From the NCBI RefSeq assembly GCF_963678635.1, contig NC_087069.1, positions 186,001 to 250,000 on the forward strand: a DNA stretch of 64,000 nt, read 5' to 3'. Position 1 is the first letter of the stretch. The number at the start of each line of letters is the position of its first letter. Of the stretch, positions 39,911-52,884 are shown in pieces. The notes beneath the pieces were generated by a model. The model had not been told where the DNA came from, searched no databases, and saw only the letters and a list, made by a program, of their open reading frames with translations. The stretch comes from Symsagittifera roscoffensis. Its lineage: Eukaryota; Xenacoelomorpha; Acoela; Convolutidae. The translations under genes were made by a program, and so were the position numbers.

Positions 39911-42900
39911 TCTTTTTACTTGGAGAAAAAGATGGTTATAAAAGCAATTACTCAGTAGGCTTCCCAAAATGATAGTCTTCATTTCGATTTGCTCGGGGTT
40001 ATAAAACCTGAACTCCTCTCATCCAATTCCTCGGAAATCGTCGATCTAATTTAAATCTACCAAACAGTTACCTTTAAAAGCTTTTTTTCTTTTTAAGGAG
40101 GAGTAAATGAATTACTTTGAAAAAGGTCGTTACACAGCGCGGGAATTTCTGTTTCTCTAATAAAAATTGATGGAACAAAATTGAGTAATTACGTTTGCCA
40201 AGTAAGCAATAAAACCTAATCAAAAGGCAAAAACCTAGATTCAGATGTGCTATTGAACACTGCAGACTTGGGAACTATCTTCTAATTAAACAGAAGCACT
40301 GTTAGAGATTCTTAGACAAAATACAATTTTTTATGTTTGGCAGTGTCATTTCTACACTAAAAAGCAGAACTTATCTGCATCAGTTCAAGAAAACTGCAGG
40401 GTTAGTGCTGAAGCCAAGCAGTGTTCTGGTCCTTGGATACCCCCATGTGTGCAGAATGAGAGAAATTATTGTATGTAGCCATTTTTGACTTCACGGATTT
40501 ATAAGACTGAGGCTTCAGGAAAGGAAGTGTCTCATTCCTATAACTCGAAGCAAGCGGTCTGACGTTGTTGTTGATGTTGTTTCATATTTGGGAGGCAACA
40601 ATAATTGCCAGCACCCGAAGCGACGTCGAAAACCGAATGCGGTTGTATGAGATGTGGCCCGATTGGCCTTCGAATTCGTGAAGTTCTGAAATGAAGAAGA
40701 ACTGTTTCCTCCTGTCTGCCAAAATATAGTGAAATAACTTGCAGGTCATCAAGCTGGATGCGACAAGCTGTATCATTGTCTAAAAGCGCAAATTCTATTG
40801 CATTGACTACCATGTGATTAACCGCAAGCGGTAGATTGTATCTATGCATTACCTAGAGGGTACATCTTCCTTGAGGTTGTACGTTTTTTTCCTTGTAGAA
40901 ACAGTTAGTTTTTATTACAACCTTTTGCAACTGATTTGTATTTCGAATAAATTGAGGTATTTGAGCCTGAGATTTGCAATCATGGGTCGAAAAAAAACAC
41001 CGACGTTTGCAGATTAATTTTTTACTTTGCATTGGCATTGAAGTTTTTGGACATGAGATTTGCAGTAGTGGCTCCAAAAGAAATGCTGGTAATTGCAGAT
41101 CTTTTTTTTTCCATGAAACAAAATAAAGTTTTATGTATGCTTTGGTTTGCACGAAAAACGTTACCGATGGAGCTGGAATTTAGTTTCGAGTTAATTTGCG
41201 AAACTGATTGATTTAATTGATTGCATTCTGCAGTAATGTTTTAAGATTCTAAAACATCATTTTTCGTGCAAAGCCTAGAAAATACGAGTGCTCAAAAACT
41301 CGAACATATATTCTCATCAACTTGAAGTTGGCGGCAATTCCTGTGAGAAAAGCCGAGCGGAACACTCTGTCCACGGTTTCTCGGGAGTTTGACGTGCTTG
41401 AGCCGAACTTCCGTAAATTGTGCAATCGCGGTTATCTGCAACCGAAGAAATGGCATGGGTCAAGATGAGTTTTTCTTTATTACTTGGAGAAAAAGATGGT
41501 TATAAAAGCAATTCAAAAAAGATAGTCTTGATTTCTTTTTGGTCGGGGTTATAAAATCTGAACTCCTCTCATCCAATTCTTCGGAAATTGTCGAACTTAC
41601 TTGAAACTACTAAACAGCTACCTTTAAAAGCTTTTTTTCTTTTTGACGAGGAGTAAATGAATTACTTTGAAAAATGTCGTTACACAGCGCGAGAATTTCT
41701 GTTTCTCTAATAAAAATTGATGAAACAAAACTGAATAAGTACTTGGCCAAAAAAGCAATAAAACCTAATTGGAAGGCAGAAATCTAGATTCAGAAATGTA
41801 ATTGAACACTGCAGACTTGGGAACTACCTTCTAATTAAACAGAAGCACTGTTAGAGATTCTTAGACAAGTTACAATTTTTTATGTTTGGCACTGTCATTT
41901 CTATACCAAAGTTCAGCAATGTCAATTCTAAACCGGTTCGGCCTCTGCTCGTTAAGCTAAAAAGTAGAACTTATCTGCAACAATTCAAGAAAACTGCAGG
42001 ATGAGTACTGAAGCTAAGCAGTGTCCTGGTAATGGATACTCCCATGTGTGCAGAATGTGTGAAAATATTGTGGGTAGCCGCTTTTGTTTTCATGGATTTC
42101 CAGGACTGAGGTTTCAGGAATGTAACTGTCTCACTCCTATAATTGAGAGCAAACGCCTGACGTTGTTGGTTTTTTTACAGTTGGGAGGCAAAGATAATTG
42201 AGAGCACCGGTGGCGGCTTCAAATTCCGGCTGCGGATGTAGCAGATGTGGTCCGATTGGCCTTTCAACTCATGAAGTTCAGAAATGAAGAGGAAATTGAT
42301 TGCTTTCTGTCTTAGGTAATATGGTGAAGTGACCTTGCAGGTCATCAAGCTGGAGGCGACAAGCTGTATCATCGAGTAGAAGATCAGCTCAAATTATATT
42401 TCATCAATTTTCCCAATGATTTACCGCTTGCGGTAGATCGTGTCTATGTATTATTTAGAGGGTATCATCTCTTCATTGAGCTTTCTAGCTTTTTTCTTGT
42501 CGAAACAGCTGCTTTTTAAAACAAAGTTTTCCTACTGATCTGTATTTGTGATGAGGTTAATTAATTGGGCCTAAGATTTGCAGTCGAGGCTCCAAAAGGA
42601 ACACTAATTGTTGCAGATCTTTCTGTTGCATTGGGGAAGTAATTTTTTTTTATGCTGCGGTTCGCTCGATGAACGTTACCGGTAGAGCCGCAGTCGAATT
42701 TTGAGCTAATTTTGAAATTGTATTTTTTTGGAGTCGGTTACATTCTGAAGTCATGTTTTTTGATTCTAAAACGTCAATTTGGTTTCAAGGCCTAGAAAAT
42801 GAAAATGCTCAAAACTTGAAACTATTTTCCCATCAATTTGAAGTTGGCGCCAACTCCTGTGGTTAAAGCCAAGCGGAACACTTTGTCCGCAGTATAGCTT

Positions 42901-43064
42901 GGCGTGCCCAAGTCAAGCCTCCGCAAAATTGTGCAATCGCGGATATCTTCTACCGATAAAGGGTCAAGAAGAGTTTTACTTAGAGAAAAAATTGGTTATG
43001 AAAACAGTTACCCAGTCGGTCTCCGAAAAAGATACGTCTGATTTCTTTACGGTCAGGTTATAAA

Positions 43065-43510
43065 GTCATCATCTGGCCATCCCCAAGAATCCAGATGTAG
43101 TTAGATTGGCATTTGAATTCATGAAATTCTTAAAGGAAAGTTCTCTGAAAAATATGAACTAACTTGAAATTACGTAACAGCGAGCTATATTAAGGTGCTC
43201 CTTCCTCTGTTGATAAAAAGTCTTTGAATTACTTTAAAAAAGATCGTTACACAGTCAGGGCCTCGCTGGTTTTCTAATAAAAGTCATCCCCTGACCATCC
43301 CCAAGAATCCAGATGTAGTTCGATTGGCATTTGAATTCAAGAAATTCTGAAAGCAAGAGGAAATTTCTCTGAAAACTTTGAACTAACTTGAAATTACGTA
43401 ACAGCGAGCTATATTAAGGTGGTCCTCCCTCTGTTGATAAAAAACCTTTGAATTTGTTTAAAAAGGTCGGTACACAGTCAGGGCCTCGCTGATTTTCTAA
43501 TAAAAGCCAA
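43065..43510. repeat. ~223-bp nested tandem duplication in unit 4
   Basis: The stretch CATCCCCAAGAATCCAGATG ... TCAGGGCCTCGCTGGTTTTC occurs twice in succession (starting about 43,079 and 43,301). This explains the extra length of this unit. Confidence 0.8.
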
Positions 43511-44668
43511 TGAAACAAAACTGAAAAGTATGTTTGCCAAGTTAGAAATACAATTTAATCAATAGATAAAATCTAGATTCTTAAAATATGATTGAACACT
43601 GCACACATGGGAATTATTTTCAACTTAAATGGAAGCACTGGTACAGGTTAATAGACAAGGTACAGTGTTTTTGTTTAGCAGTGATTATCCTACACGAAAA
43701 CTCGGTTCGGCCTCTGCCTATGAAGCTAAAAATATCTGCATCAGTACAAGGAAGCCACAAGGTGCTGAAGCCAAGCAGTGTCCTGTTCGTTGCATACTCC
43801 CAAGTGTGCAGAATGAGTGAATTTAATGTAGATAGACGCATTTGAGTTCCAGGACTGGTGCTTCAGGAATAGATTTGTCTCATTCCTATAATTGAGAGCG
43901 AGCTACTTGACGTTGTTGTTGTTTCACAGTTGGGAGGCAACGATGACTGCCAGCAACAGAGGCGGCTTCAAAACCCGGCTGCGGCTGTAGCAGATGTAGT
44001 TCGATGGTCATTTGAATTCATGAAAATCTGAAAGGAAGAGGAAATTGCTTGCTTTTTGTCTTCGATAATATAGTGAAGTAATCTGTAGGTTGTCAAGCTG
44101 GATGCGACAAGCTGTATCATCGTCTAAAAGATCGGCGCAATTTCCATTTCATCGAACTTCCTTATGATTTACCTCCTTATGATGTGTTATTGCATTATTT
44201 ATTATTATAACTTCCTTATGATGTATTATTGTATTATTTAGTGGGTATCATCTCTTCATTGAGTTTGTTATTTTGTTTCTTGTCGAAACAGTTGGTTTAA
44301 TACAAAATTTTCCCACTGATCTTTTTTTTGTGATGAGGTTAGTTATATGGGTCGAAGAATCGCAATCGTGGCTCCAAAATGAACATCATTGCTTGTATAT
44401 CAATTGTTTGTTTTGCAATAGCCTGGAGTTAATCGGGCATGAGGTCTGCAGTAGTGGCTCCTAAAAGAACCCTAGTTTTTGCAGATCTTTTTGTCGCATT
44501 AGAGATATAAATAAGTTTTTAATTCTTTGGTTCGCTCATTGAACGTTTCCTTTAGTGCAAAAATTGAATTTCGAACTAAAATTTTAAATTGTAGTTTTTT
44601 GGAATCGGTTACATTCTGCATACTTGTTTTTGATTCTAAGACATCAGATTTGTTGCAATGCCTAGAAC

Positions 44669-44878
44669 ATGCAAATGCTCAAAAACTCCATATTATCCTC
44701 CCATCATTTTGAAGTCAAAGGCAACTCTTGTGGTAAAACCGAGCGGAACACTTTGTCCGCTGTTTCTCGGGAGTTAGGTGTGCCCAAGTCAAGCCTCCGC
44801 AAAATTGTGCAATCGCGGATATCTTCTACCGATAAAGGGTCAAGAAGAGTTTTACTTAGAGAAAAAAATTGGTTATAA
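44669..44878 (+). pseudogene. psq/pogo-like HTH remnant, array unit 4 (longest)
   Basis: 69-codon plus-strand ORF with KTERNTLSAVSRELGVPKSS and LRKIVQSRISSTDKGSRRVL. Helix-turn-helix residues fit the psq class (Leu, Val-Ser/Ala-x-E-x-G-V-P-x-x-x-L). A one-base shift separates it from an upstream MPRTCKCSK-like start, which itself resembles the MPRxxK beginnings of pogo/Tigger proteins. It is truncated, with no catalytic domain. It is the best preserved of the six copies. Confidence 0.45.
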
Positions 44879-47140
44879 AAGCAATTACTCAGTCGGCCTC
44901 CGAAAAAGATACGTCTGGTTTCTTTACGGTCAGGTTATAAAGTCATCATCTGGCCATCCCTTAGAATCCAGATGTAGTTCGACTGGCATTTGAATTCATG
45001 AAATTCTTAAAGGAAGAGGAAATTTCTCTGAAAACTTTGAACTAACTTGAAATTACGTAACAGCGAGCTATAATTAGGTGGTCCTTCCTCTGTTGATAAA
45101 AAGTCTTCAAATTTTCTTAAAAAGGTCGGTACACGGTCAGGGCCTCGCTGATTTTCTAATAAAAGCCAGTGAAACAAAACTGAAAAGTATGTTTGCCAAG
45201 TTAGAAATTCAATTTAATCAATAGATAAAATTTAGGTTCTTAAAATATCATTGAACACTGCACACTTGGGAATTATCTTCAACTTAAATAGAAGCACTGT
45301 TACAGATTAATAGACAAGGTACAGTGTTTTTCTTTAGTTGTGATAACCCTACACGAAAACTCGGTTCGGCCTCTGCCTGTGAAGCTAAAACTTTCTGCAT
45401 CGGTACAAGGAAGCTACAAGGTGCTGCAGCCAAGCAGTGTCCTGTTCGTTGCATACTCCCAAGTGTGCAGAATGAGTAAATTTATTGTGGATAGCCGCAT
45501 TTGAGTTCCAGGACTGGTGCTTCAGGAATAAAAGTGTCTCATTCCTATAATTGAGAGCGAGCTACGTGACGTTGTTGTTGTTTCACAGTTGGGAGGCAAC
45601 GATGACTGCCAGCAACAGAGGCGGCTTCAAAACCCGGCTGCGGCTGTAGCAGATGTAGTTCGATTGTCATTTGAATTCATGAAAATCTGAAAGGAAGAGG
45701 AAATTGCTTACTTTTTGTCTTCGATAATATGGTGAAGTAATCTGTAGGTCATCAAGCTGGATGCGACAAGCTGTATCATCGTCTAAAAGATCGGCGCAAT
45801 TTCTATTTCATCGAACTTCCTTGTGATTTACCTCCCTATGATGTATTATTGTATTATTTATTATTATAACTTCCTTATGATGTATTATTGTATTTTTAGT
45901 GGCTATCATCTCTTCATTGAGTTTGTTAGTTTGTTTCTTGTCGAAACAGTTGGTTTAATACAAAGTTTTCCCACTGATCTTTTTTTTGTGATGAGGTTAG
46001 TTATATGGGTCAAACAATCGAAATCGTGACTCTAAAATGAACACTATTGCTTGTATATCAATTGTTTGTCTTACATTAGCCTGGAGTTAAGCGGGCATGA
46101 GGTCTGCAGTAGTGGCTCTTAAAAGAGCACTAGTTTTTGCAGATCGTTTTGTCGCATTAGGGATTTAAATAATTTTTTAATGCTTTGATTCGCTCAATGA
46201 ACGTTACCTGTAGTGCAAAAATTGAATTTCGAACTCAGTTTTCAAATTGTAGTTTTTTGAAATCGGTTACATTCTGCATATTTTTTTTGATTCTAAGACA
46301 TCAAGTTTTTTGCAATGCCTAGAACATACAAATGCTCAAAAACTCGATATTATCCTCCCATCAATTTGAAGTCAAAGGCAACTCTTGTGGTAAAACCGAG
46401 CGGAACACTTTGTCCGCTGTTTCTCGGGAGTTAGGTGTGCCCAAGTGAAGCCTCCGCAAAAATGGGCAACCGATAGAGGGTCAAGAAGAGTTTTACTTAG
46501 AGGAAAATTTGGTTATAAAAGCAGTCTCTCAGTCGGTCTTCAAAAAATATAGGTCTGATTTCTTTTCGGTCGGGTTATAAAACCATCCCTTGAACTCCTC
46601 GAATCTAACTTCTCTGAAAACTTTGAATTAACAAGAATTTACGTAACAGCTAGCTATATTTAGGTGATCCTTCCTCTGTTGATTATAAGTCCCTGAAATA
46701 CTTTTAAAAAAAGTCGCTACACAATGCGGGCTTTACTGGTTTTGTAATAAAAACCAGTGAAACAAAACTGAAAAGTACGTTTGTCAAAATAGCAATGAGG
46801 ACAGGTAAACCTATCAATTAAAAATAAATCGATAGGTAAAATCATAATGTTTGAATACAAAGAAACACTATTGTTTGCAGGTTAATTGTTTTGTTTTGTT
46901 TTGCATTAGGATGGCGTTATTCGGGCTTGAGGTCTGAAGTAGTGGGTCCAACAGAATCTCTAGTTTTTGCAGACCTTTCTTTAGCATGAGGAATGTTATA
47001 ACTTTTTATGCTTTGGTTTGCTCAATGAACAGTACAGGTAGTGCTGAAATTTTTTTGTCGATGTTTTGAGGTCGAATTTTTTTGAATCGATTACACTCTT
47101 CAGTAATGTTTTAAGATTCTGAAACGTCAATTTTGGTGCA

Positions 47141-47395
47141 ATGTCTAGAGTAAACTATTGCTCAAAAAGTCGAAACTATCATCTCATCAGTTTCAAGTTG
47201 GCAGCAATTTCTTCGGTAAAAGCCGAGCGAAACACTTTGTCCGCAACTTATCAAGCCCAAAAAAGAGTGCAATCGCGTTTATCTGCCACCGAAAAGAGGG
47301 TCAAGAAGAATTTTGGAAAACTACTTAAAGAAAAAGTTAGCTATGAACGCAGTTATTCAGTCGGCCTCCAGAAAGATGTTTGTAAGCTGGCTTAA
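47141..47395 (+). pseudogene. psq/pogo-like HTH remnant, array unit 6
   Basis: 84-codon ORF starting MSRVNYCSKSRNYHLISFKL with VKAERNTLSATYQAQ; the HTH core is deleted compared with unit 4. It shows the start of the reading frame joined to the HTH in one frame, supporting the view that the other units are frameshifted copies. Confidence 0.4.
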
Positions 47396-47400
47396 GCGCA

Positions 47401-47789
47401 GGCAAAAGAATTTTTTTTCAAACGAAATCTCTTGGTGTAACGATAGGTTATCGCCACATAACAGAGATCTTTAAACACTTGGCAGCGCTTATTTGTACGC
47501 TGGATGTTAAGTTCTTTATCCTTGAATGTGGCTTTATCTAGAACACTGTCGAGGTTTTAACAAAACCGAGCTCGTGATCAACTCCTGACATGAAGTTCAC
47601 TTTTTTTCAGTGAAGATGATGCATCGCAACCCTGGTATGTTGCTCGGTAATAGTTGTTTTCTGAAAGTTAAGAGCGGAGACAAAACTCTGGCTCCAATGG
47701 AACGCAACACTTATTTTTCCTTAAATCTTTGTGTCATCATAAATTGCTATTTGGCTGCAAAATCAATAGTGAGTTTTCAAGACCAAATG
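47401..47789. other. No gene recognised
   Basis: Spacer between the array and the gypsy gag-protease remnant; only short ORFs. Confidence 0.4.
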
Positions 47790-49248
47790 CTAGATCAATT
47801 GCTAGATGTTCCTCTCGTGTCCAGTGTTGATCGAAAATTGTTTCTTCTGAAATTCATCCGTTGGATTGTAGTCTGATTACAATTTTTCCGATAATGTTTA
47901 TTGTATCAATGGTGAAGCCGCAATACAAAGCCCGGATTTTCTTTTCAACGGGTAGATTTTTCAATTGTGTGTCTTTCAGTTTTAGCTCATGTAGCACTTT
48001 CTGTTTCAGGAAGCTTACGGAACAGCTGAATCCAATTGATTATTCATATTTACAGTTGCGGCCTCTTTTAATCCGATATTTACAATTTTCTTAGTTTCGG
48101 GGCCGTTGTCATCGTGGACAATTCTTTTTTTTAACACCGAATAATCGTCGTTGCCACTTTTTCCCTCTTCTGTCCACGCATTTATCACTCCACAAAAAAT
48201 TTCTTCTGAGATCACTTGTGAATCCACTGAGGAACATGGGCATTTCTGATTATTTATTTTTTCTTCTACATTATTTACAACTGGCCTTCTTCCTTTTGAT
48301 TTACAAAGTCTTCCAAAGTGTCCTTTGTACTTAAAAATGTTACATAATTTTTCTTTTACTGGGCAAACGTTCAATGGTCCTTTGCTAAAATAAATTCCAC
48401 ATTTCAAACAGTAGTTGGATTTTCTATGTTCAGACGTGGATTTTTTTTTACAGTATCATAATTTTGCCGCTCTTGCTGTTATTTGCCCTCGTCATGTTTG
48501 TTTGTTTGAGGTGATTGTAATAACCTTTCTGATCGAAAACTGCTTAGTTGAGTGCATCCGCTGGATTTAGCGTTTCCGATAAAAGTCCTCGTTGGAGATC
48601 GTACTTTCTCATATTGAAAATGATTACATATCTTATCCAGTCATTTTCAGCATTAGTTTAAATTTCGCAAGATCCAGCTGAAAATCCGATAACGCTCACC
48701 AAAATTGTTCGCAGGACTCTTTGTCCTTCTGTTTTTGGCTCAACCATTTATATCGTTCGAACGTATTGTTCGCTGGTTTGACAAATGCTGCGTGCAAAAG
48801 GTCGAAACACCTTTGAAGGAAATGGATAAAAACTTCACAGCTGGGTGTTTTTGAGAAAAACTCTTTTCCCCCGGCTCCTGAGGCCAAGTAAAGCATGGAT
48901 CTTGTCTGCTTCATTTCTCCTCATCCCCCCGAGTTTTCGTTTCTCCTCTAAGGTTCTTTTTTCCCCCGCGTTTTCGTAGACTCATATTACTTCTTCGTTT
49001 CTGGCCTCCCTGGTTTTCCTCTGTGTTTCATTTTCTGATCCCTGGGTGGCTTCTGAAATAGGGATTGTCGTTCCCGACTCCATTGGTTCTTTCAGGTTAT
49101 CTATCTCCCAGTTCTCTTTGGCGATGATGGCCAGGTGGATTTGGTCGATCCAATTAGTCTGTTGGGTGGGTTGTTCTACATTGGGGCTTGGCCGAGAGGC
49201 GGGAATTCCCCGCAGACTCGAATCACTCGAATCAGTTGACTGCGCCAT
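47790..49248 (-). pseudogene. Truncated second Ty3/gypsy element: gag and protease remnant
   Basis: Minus strand, ATG at 49,248. The N-terminal part 48,982-49,248 begins MAQSTDSSDSSLRGIPASRP. The capsid-like part near 48,696-48,914 reads FERYKWLSQKQKDKESCEQF. The zinc-knuckle part 48,015-48,430 reads YCLKCGIYF and CNIFKYKGHFGRLCKSKG, where the second knuckle's second Cys is Phe. The Gag frame then reads QLDSAVP (about 48,020-48,035), which sits where a D[ST]G protease site is expected. Shifted frames continue with KQKVLHELKLKDTQLKNLPV to about 47,800. RT, RNase H and integrase are absent. It differs in sequence from the gypsy element at the left edge. Confidence 0.7.
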
Positions 49249-52200
49249 AATAAGAAGTGTTCAGATATCACTGGTATACTAAGCTAACTAACTAAGTTAA
49301 AAGAATAAAATTAATTGCTTTGAATTAAAACTGACTGTTGTCTAAAGAGAACAATAGTGACGCGAATTCCACTGGACTTCTTATAAAGCACAACTGACTA
49401 GAAACTAATTAATTGCTAGAGGTCACTACCTTGCCAACAATTAGGACTATCACGACGAGCTAGAAATTAACAATGGGTTCTGTTGTGAAAGATGCAAAAT
49501 TTACAGCATTTTTTCTACCATTATATAACCAACACAGAAAATTTATTTAAGAACTAAGGAAAGTAGATAGAAGCAATTCTCCGTGTCTCGAGCGTCAGGA
49601 AAAACGAAAAAGAAGTTCGTCATTCAAGTGATCAGAAGACTGACTTTTTTTAGCATTTACCGAAAATGGACAACCGATGAACAGCATGACTTATTGAAGA
49701 TGGTATGCAATACACGATAAAACTAGTCTTTCCCGATCTGAGTAACTGAAACTTGTTTCCTTTTGACGTGCTAAACAGCAGGATTCATAGCTTTGCATTG
49801 ACACGTGGCGGGAAACCCGCTGAGTAACCCACTGATAGTAGTTTTTTGACATATTTTTTTTAGTTTTCGGTTTCATTAAGTGATGTTTGTTTTTTTAAGC
49901 TGGTTTATTTTGTAGGTTGAACGATGCTAAGGATAAAAACCTTCCGAGTAAAACACACCAAATTTCTGACCTTTTTGCACTTTTTTCCTTTGATGATCTA
50001 TGATTTCGTTCAGAAAAACGATGAGTACTGGTTGTCCTTATTGGACTACTTTGTCCCATTTGAGAGCTTCTGGGTCCAATTTTTGGTAAAAAAGATGTCG
50101 ATTTATTGGAATTTGGAATGCGTAAGCTGACATGGGTGATAATTTAAGTAATTTACTTTCAGTGAATTTTTTCAAAATTTCCTTTGATTTAGGCAAGCAT
50201 TTGCAAAGTTTTGAATGCCTGTTCCCGCATCAGAGTTTTGTGTCAAGCAATACAGGCTGGTTCCTTGTCCAGCACATTTGAGACAGGCCGGGTCTTTTGC
50301 CTTACAGTGTTTTTTAAAGTACGAGAGGGAACATCAATTCTTCAAACGATTGGCTCATGTCATTTGTAACTTCAATATTATTGCGTTCCCGATGATACAT
50401 AGGCCTCACTTGAGTGAATTTGATGACTGCAAAGGCACAATTCTTTTTGTCGATAAGGAATATGGTACTGAAAAAACAATTTGTGCAAAACTTTCGTTCG
50501 GGAAGATTACGAATACTTTTCAATCACAGACTCGAGTAGGGATGATGTAATTTCATGCAATAGAGCTAAAGAAAATTAGGAGTTCGGTTTAGGATTGCTG
50601 ATGTATTCATTGTACCTTACAATGTCGATATCAATGAACCTGTTTTTCTGAAAATAGGTAGTAATTTCAAGTATAATAATGAACTCCATTTTGCTGGTAG
50701 TAAGCTTATTGGATCTGAGTATGATTGCTTATCACAATCTTGTCCTTTGCATTTGGGTCTGATTTCAAAATAGTAAAGTATTTCGATTGTTTGATTTTCA
50801 CTGTTACTCTTTTCACAAATGTTTTGACACGACATGTAACAGCTTGCAGATTAATCTGTGAAAAAAAAAATACTTGTAATTTTTTTTGCAAGTTGCGCCT
50901 AAATTAACCGATACAAGGCAGTAAAAGGCAAGCAGTATGAAAACAAAAACAACAAGACTGCTCGTATCAGGGCAAAACCCTGAATGTTTTGACAGCCTTT
51001 TAAGGTTTAATGAGCAGTGATAACCTAAAAAATTAAATGTAATAAAATAAAATGGAATTTTTTTCTAAAGTTTGAAATTTTTTAATGAAAATCATCCCCC
51101 CACACGCCATCTAAAGTACAAAAAGAGAGATTTCGTTCCTTGTAACAAATCAATTATGGCAAATAAGCTTCATTCAACCAATTTGGAACGATTTCTAAGA
51201 CGGATTGAATCTCCGCTCACGCGTTAATAGCGCGATATATATGCGCGTGAATTGTCCCAAACTGGCCAAAATGGCAACATTTAAACTCCCCCTACTTTAC
51301 GAAAAACGATCACAGGTGAAATATCTTCTCAAATTTGAGCTCAGGACAACAATACCTTTTGAATGATATTTTAAAAATTCCGTAAAAAGTCGAAATTTGT
51401 CTGCAGAAAAAAAACCCACCCCGAGCACAAACATTCCGTTTCTTTCGTATCATTGTGCTGTATAATTGTTTTGTAAACTATTGAAATAACTGAAAGCTTG
51501 TTTTTGATCAAAGGAAGTGAAATGTGGCTCCATTTAGAACACCTACAAACTACGTTTTTCGGCAAATCGCTGTTCGTTCAAAAGAGTTTGAAAATCATTT
51601 ATGAATTCATAGCTAATTAATCAATAACCAACTCAGGGTCAACAAGTAAACACTGTCTTTCCGTCCGTTAATGCCAGTCAAATTAGAATAGAAAACGTAA
51701 AAATGGATTTATGGTTCTGACTGTTTTTTGCCCATATTTCTGTATTTCTCTTTAAATGAGTTGTCATATCTAGCATTAGTTTTTTAATAATTTTTTGCAC
51801 AGATCAAATGATGTTTTTTGTAAGCTATAGAGTTACTCGCATGGCGGGCTGATTGTTCGATGATTCACCTAACCAGTTTCTATTGGACGGCTTGCTGATA
51901 AAACACTTTAATGAAACAATGAATTTTGTCTGCGTTTTTTTGCATCATATACACGGCGGGTTGAATTCTTGAAATTAGTAAGTGCCCATGGGAACTGTAT
52001 AATACACATTTTTTTCAAGAAACAAAATCATTGGTCAAGGAGCCGCAGAAATTAAAGAGCTGCATAAATCAAAGAGCAGCAGAAGTCACTGAATCAAAGA
52101 GCCGCAGAATTATTTTATCTCTTTTTTCAACCATTTTTCGAAATTGTATAAAAAATGTTATGACAAGCATTTTTCCATACACTTCAGGTATGGAATTGTA

Positions 52201-52468
52201 TGATAAGCCTTTTCGGTTTATGGAGGTCAACCTAGGTTCTTCAGATTTGCACCGAGAACCTATTCAGCAAACGCGACAGATTGGCTGCCGATGTATAGAA
52301 TTAACCATCACAGGAACCGCCAAAAACTAAAACGGACATACACAGATCGGATTGTAATAAAGGTAGCGCTGCGCGAATCTCTAAAACTGGACGCAGATGT
52401 TTGACGGTGAGTTATGTATTATGTACTATACTCATAGAGTAATTTCAGTAAGGTACACTGTCTGCTCG
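49249..52468. other. No gene recognised
   Basis: AT-rich, with short ORFs only. 50,215-50,550 (+) is open for 111 codons but resembles nothing I know. 49,249-49,600 could hold LTR sequence of the gag-protease remnant, but no partner is present. Confidence 0.4.
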
Positions 52469-52784
52469 TCACGCTATCTTATTTTCGGGCGGATAGATTC
52501 GTGCAACTTCTTAGTCTAATACCAATCTTAATCTTACTCGTATTTCTCCTAGTCTCAATAGATCTAGTGTACACCGGTTTATGCGAGTTAGTTCCAGAAT
52601 GAGAACAACTGTATTCTAAGCTTAATTCAAATTGTTCTGGTGTTTAAACTACAATAGTTTCAACACTTACAAATAAGTGGGTTGTTAGTTTGATGGAGTA
52701 TGATTGGTTAGTATTCAATATTTTATAGAGATAAATTATCAGAACAAAATTCAATAATAAATTCCAGTTCAGATCTGGTTTCAA
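52469..52784. repeat. Segmental duplication, copy B, left block
   Basis: Matches 13,240-13,557 closely, including the inverted repeat. It is followed by about 100 unrelated bases instead of the 0.83 kb present in copy A. Confidence 0.9.
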
Positions 52785-52884
52785 CGGGTCTTTGATGACT
52801 TCGGAAGCCACCATGGTCAAAATTAAGTTATTATGAGCTGAGGGAACAAAATTTTGCTTTAAAAAATAACTTTCTTAGCAGTAG

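Larger units (their letters stand above)
38390..47400. repeat. Tandem array of six ~1.6-kb units
   Basis: Units start at the TCGGGTTTATGG/TCGGGTTATAAA-type anchor: U1 38,390-39,984, U2 39,985-41,539, U3 41,540-43,044, U4 43,045-44,929, U5 44,930-46,564, U6 46,565-47,400 (partial). Each contains in order a CTGTTACG(T)A-type block, CACTGCA(G/C)ACTTGGGAA, ACAGAAGCACTG, a GATGCGACAAGCTGTATCAT block, CTCAAAAACTCGA and GCCGAGCGGAACACT. U1-U3 form one similarity group and U4-U5 a closer pair. U6 lacks the middle of the unit. Confidence 0.9.

Noticed and set aside
38794-42372. Minus-strand ORFs in the array units (up to 163 codons) as a gene family
   Set aside because: The same frame in other units has stops at shared positions, so openness in units 1 and 2 looks accidental.
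38390-47400. CRISPR-like or rDNA/histone array
   Set aside because: Units are about 1.6 kb with no spacers, and no rRNA, 5S or histone sequence was recognised.
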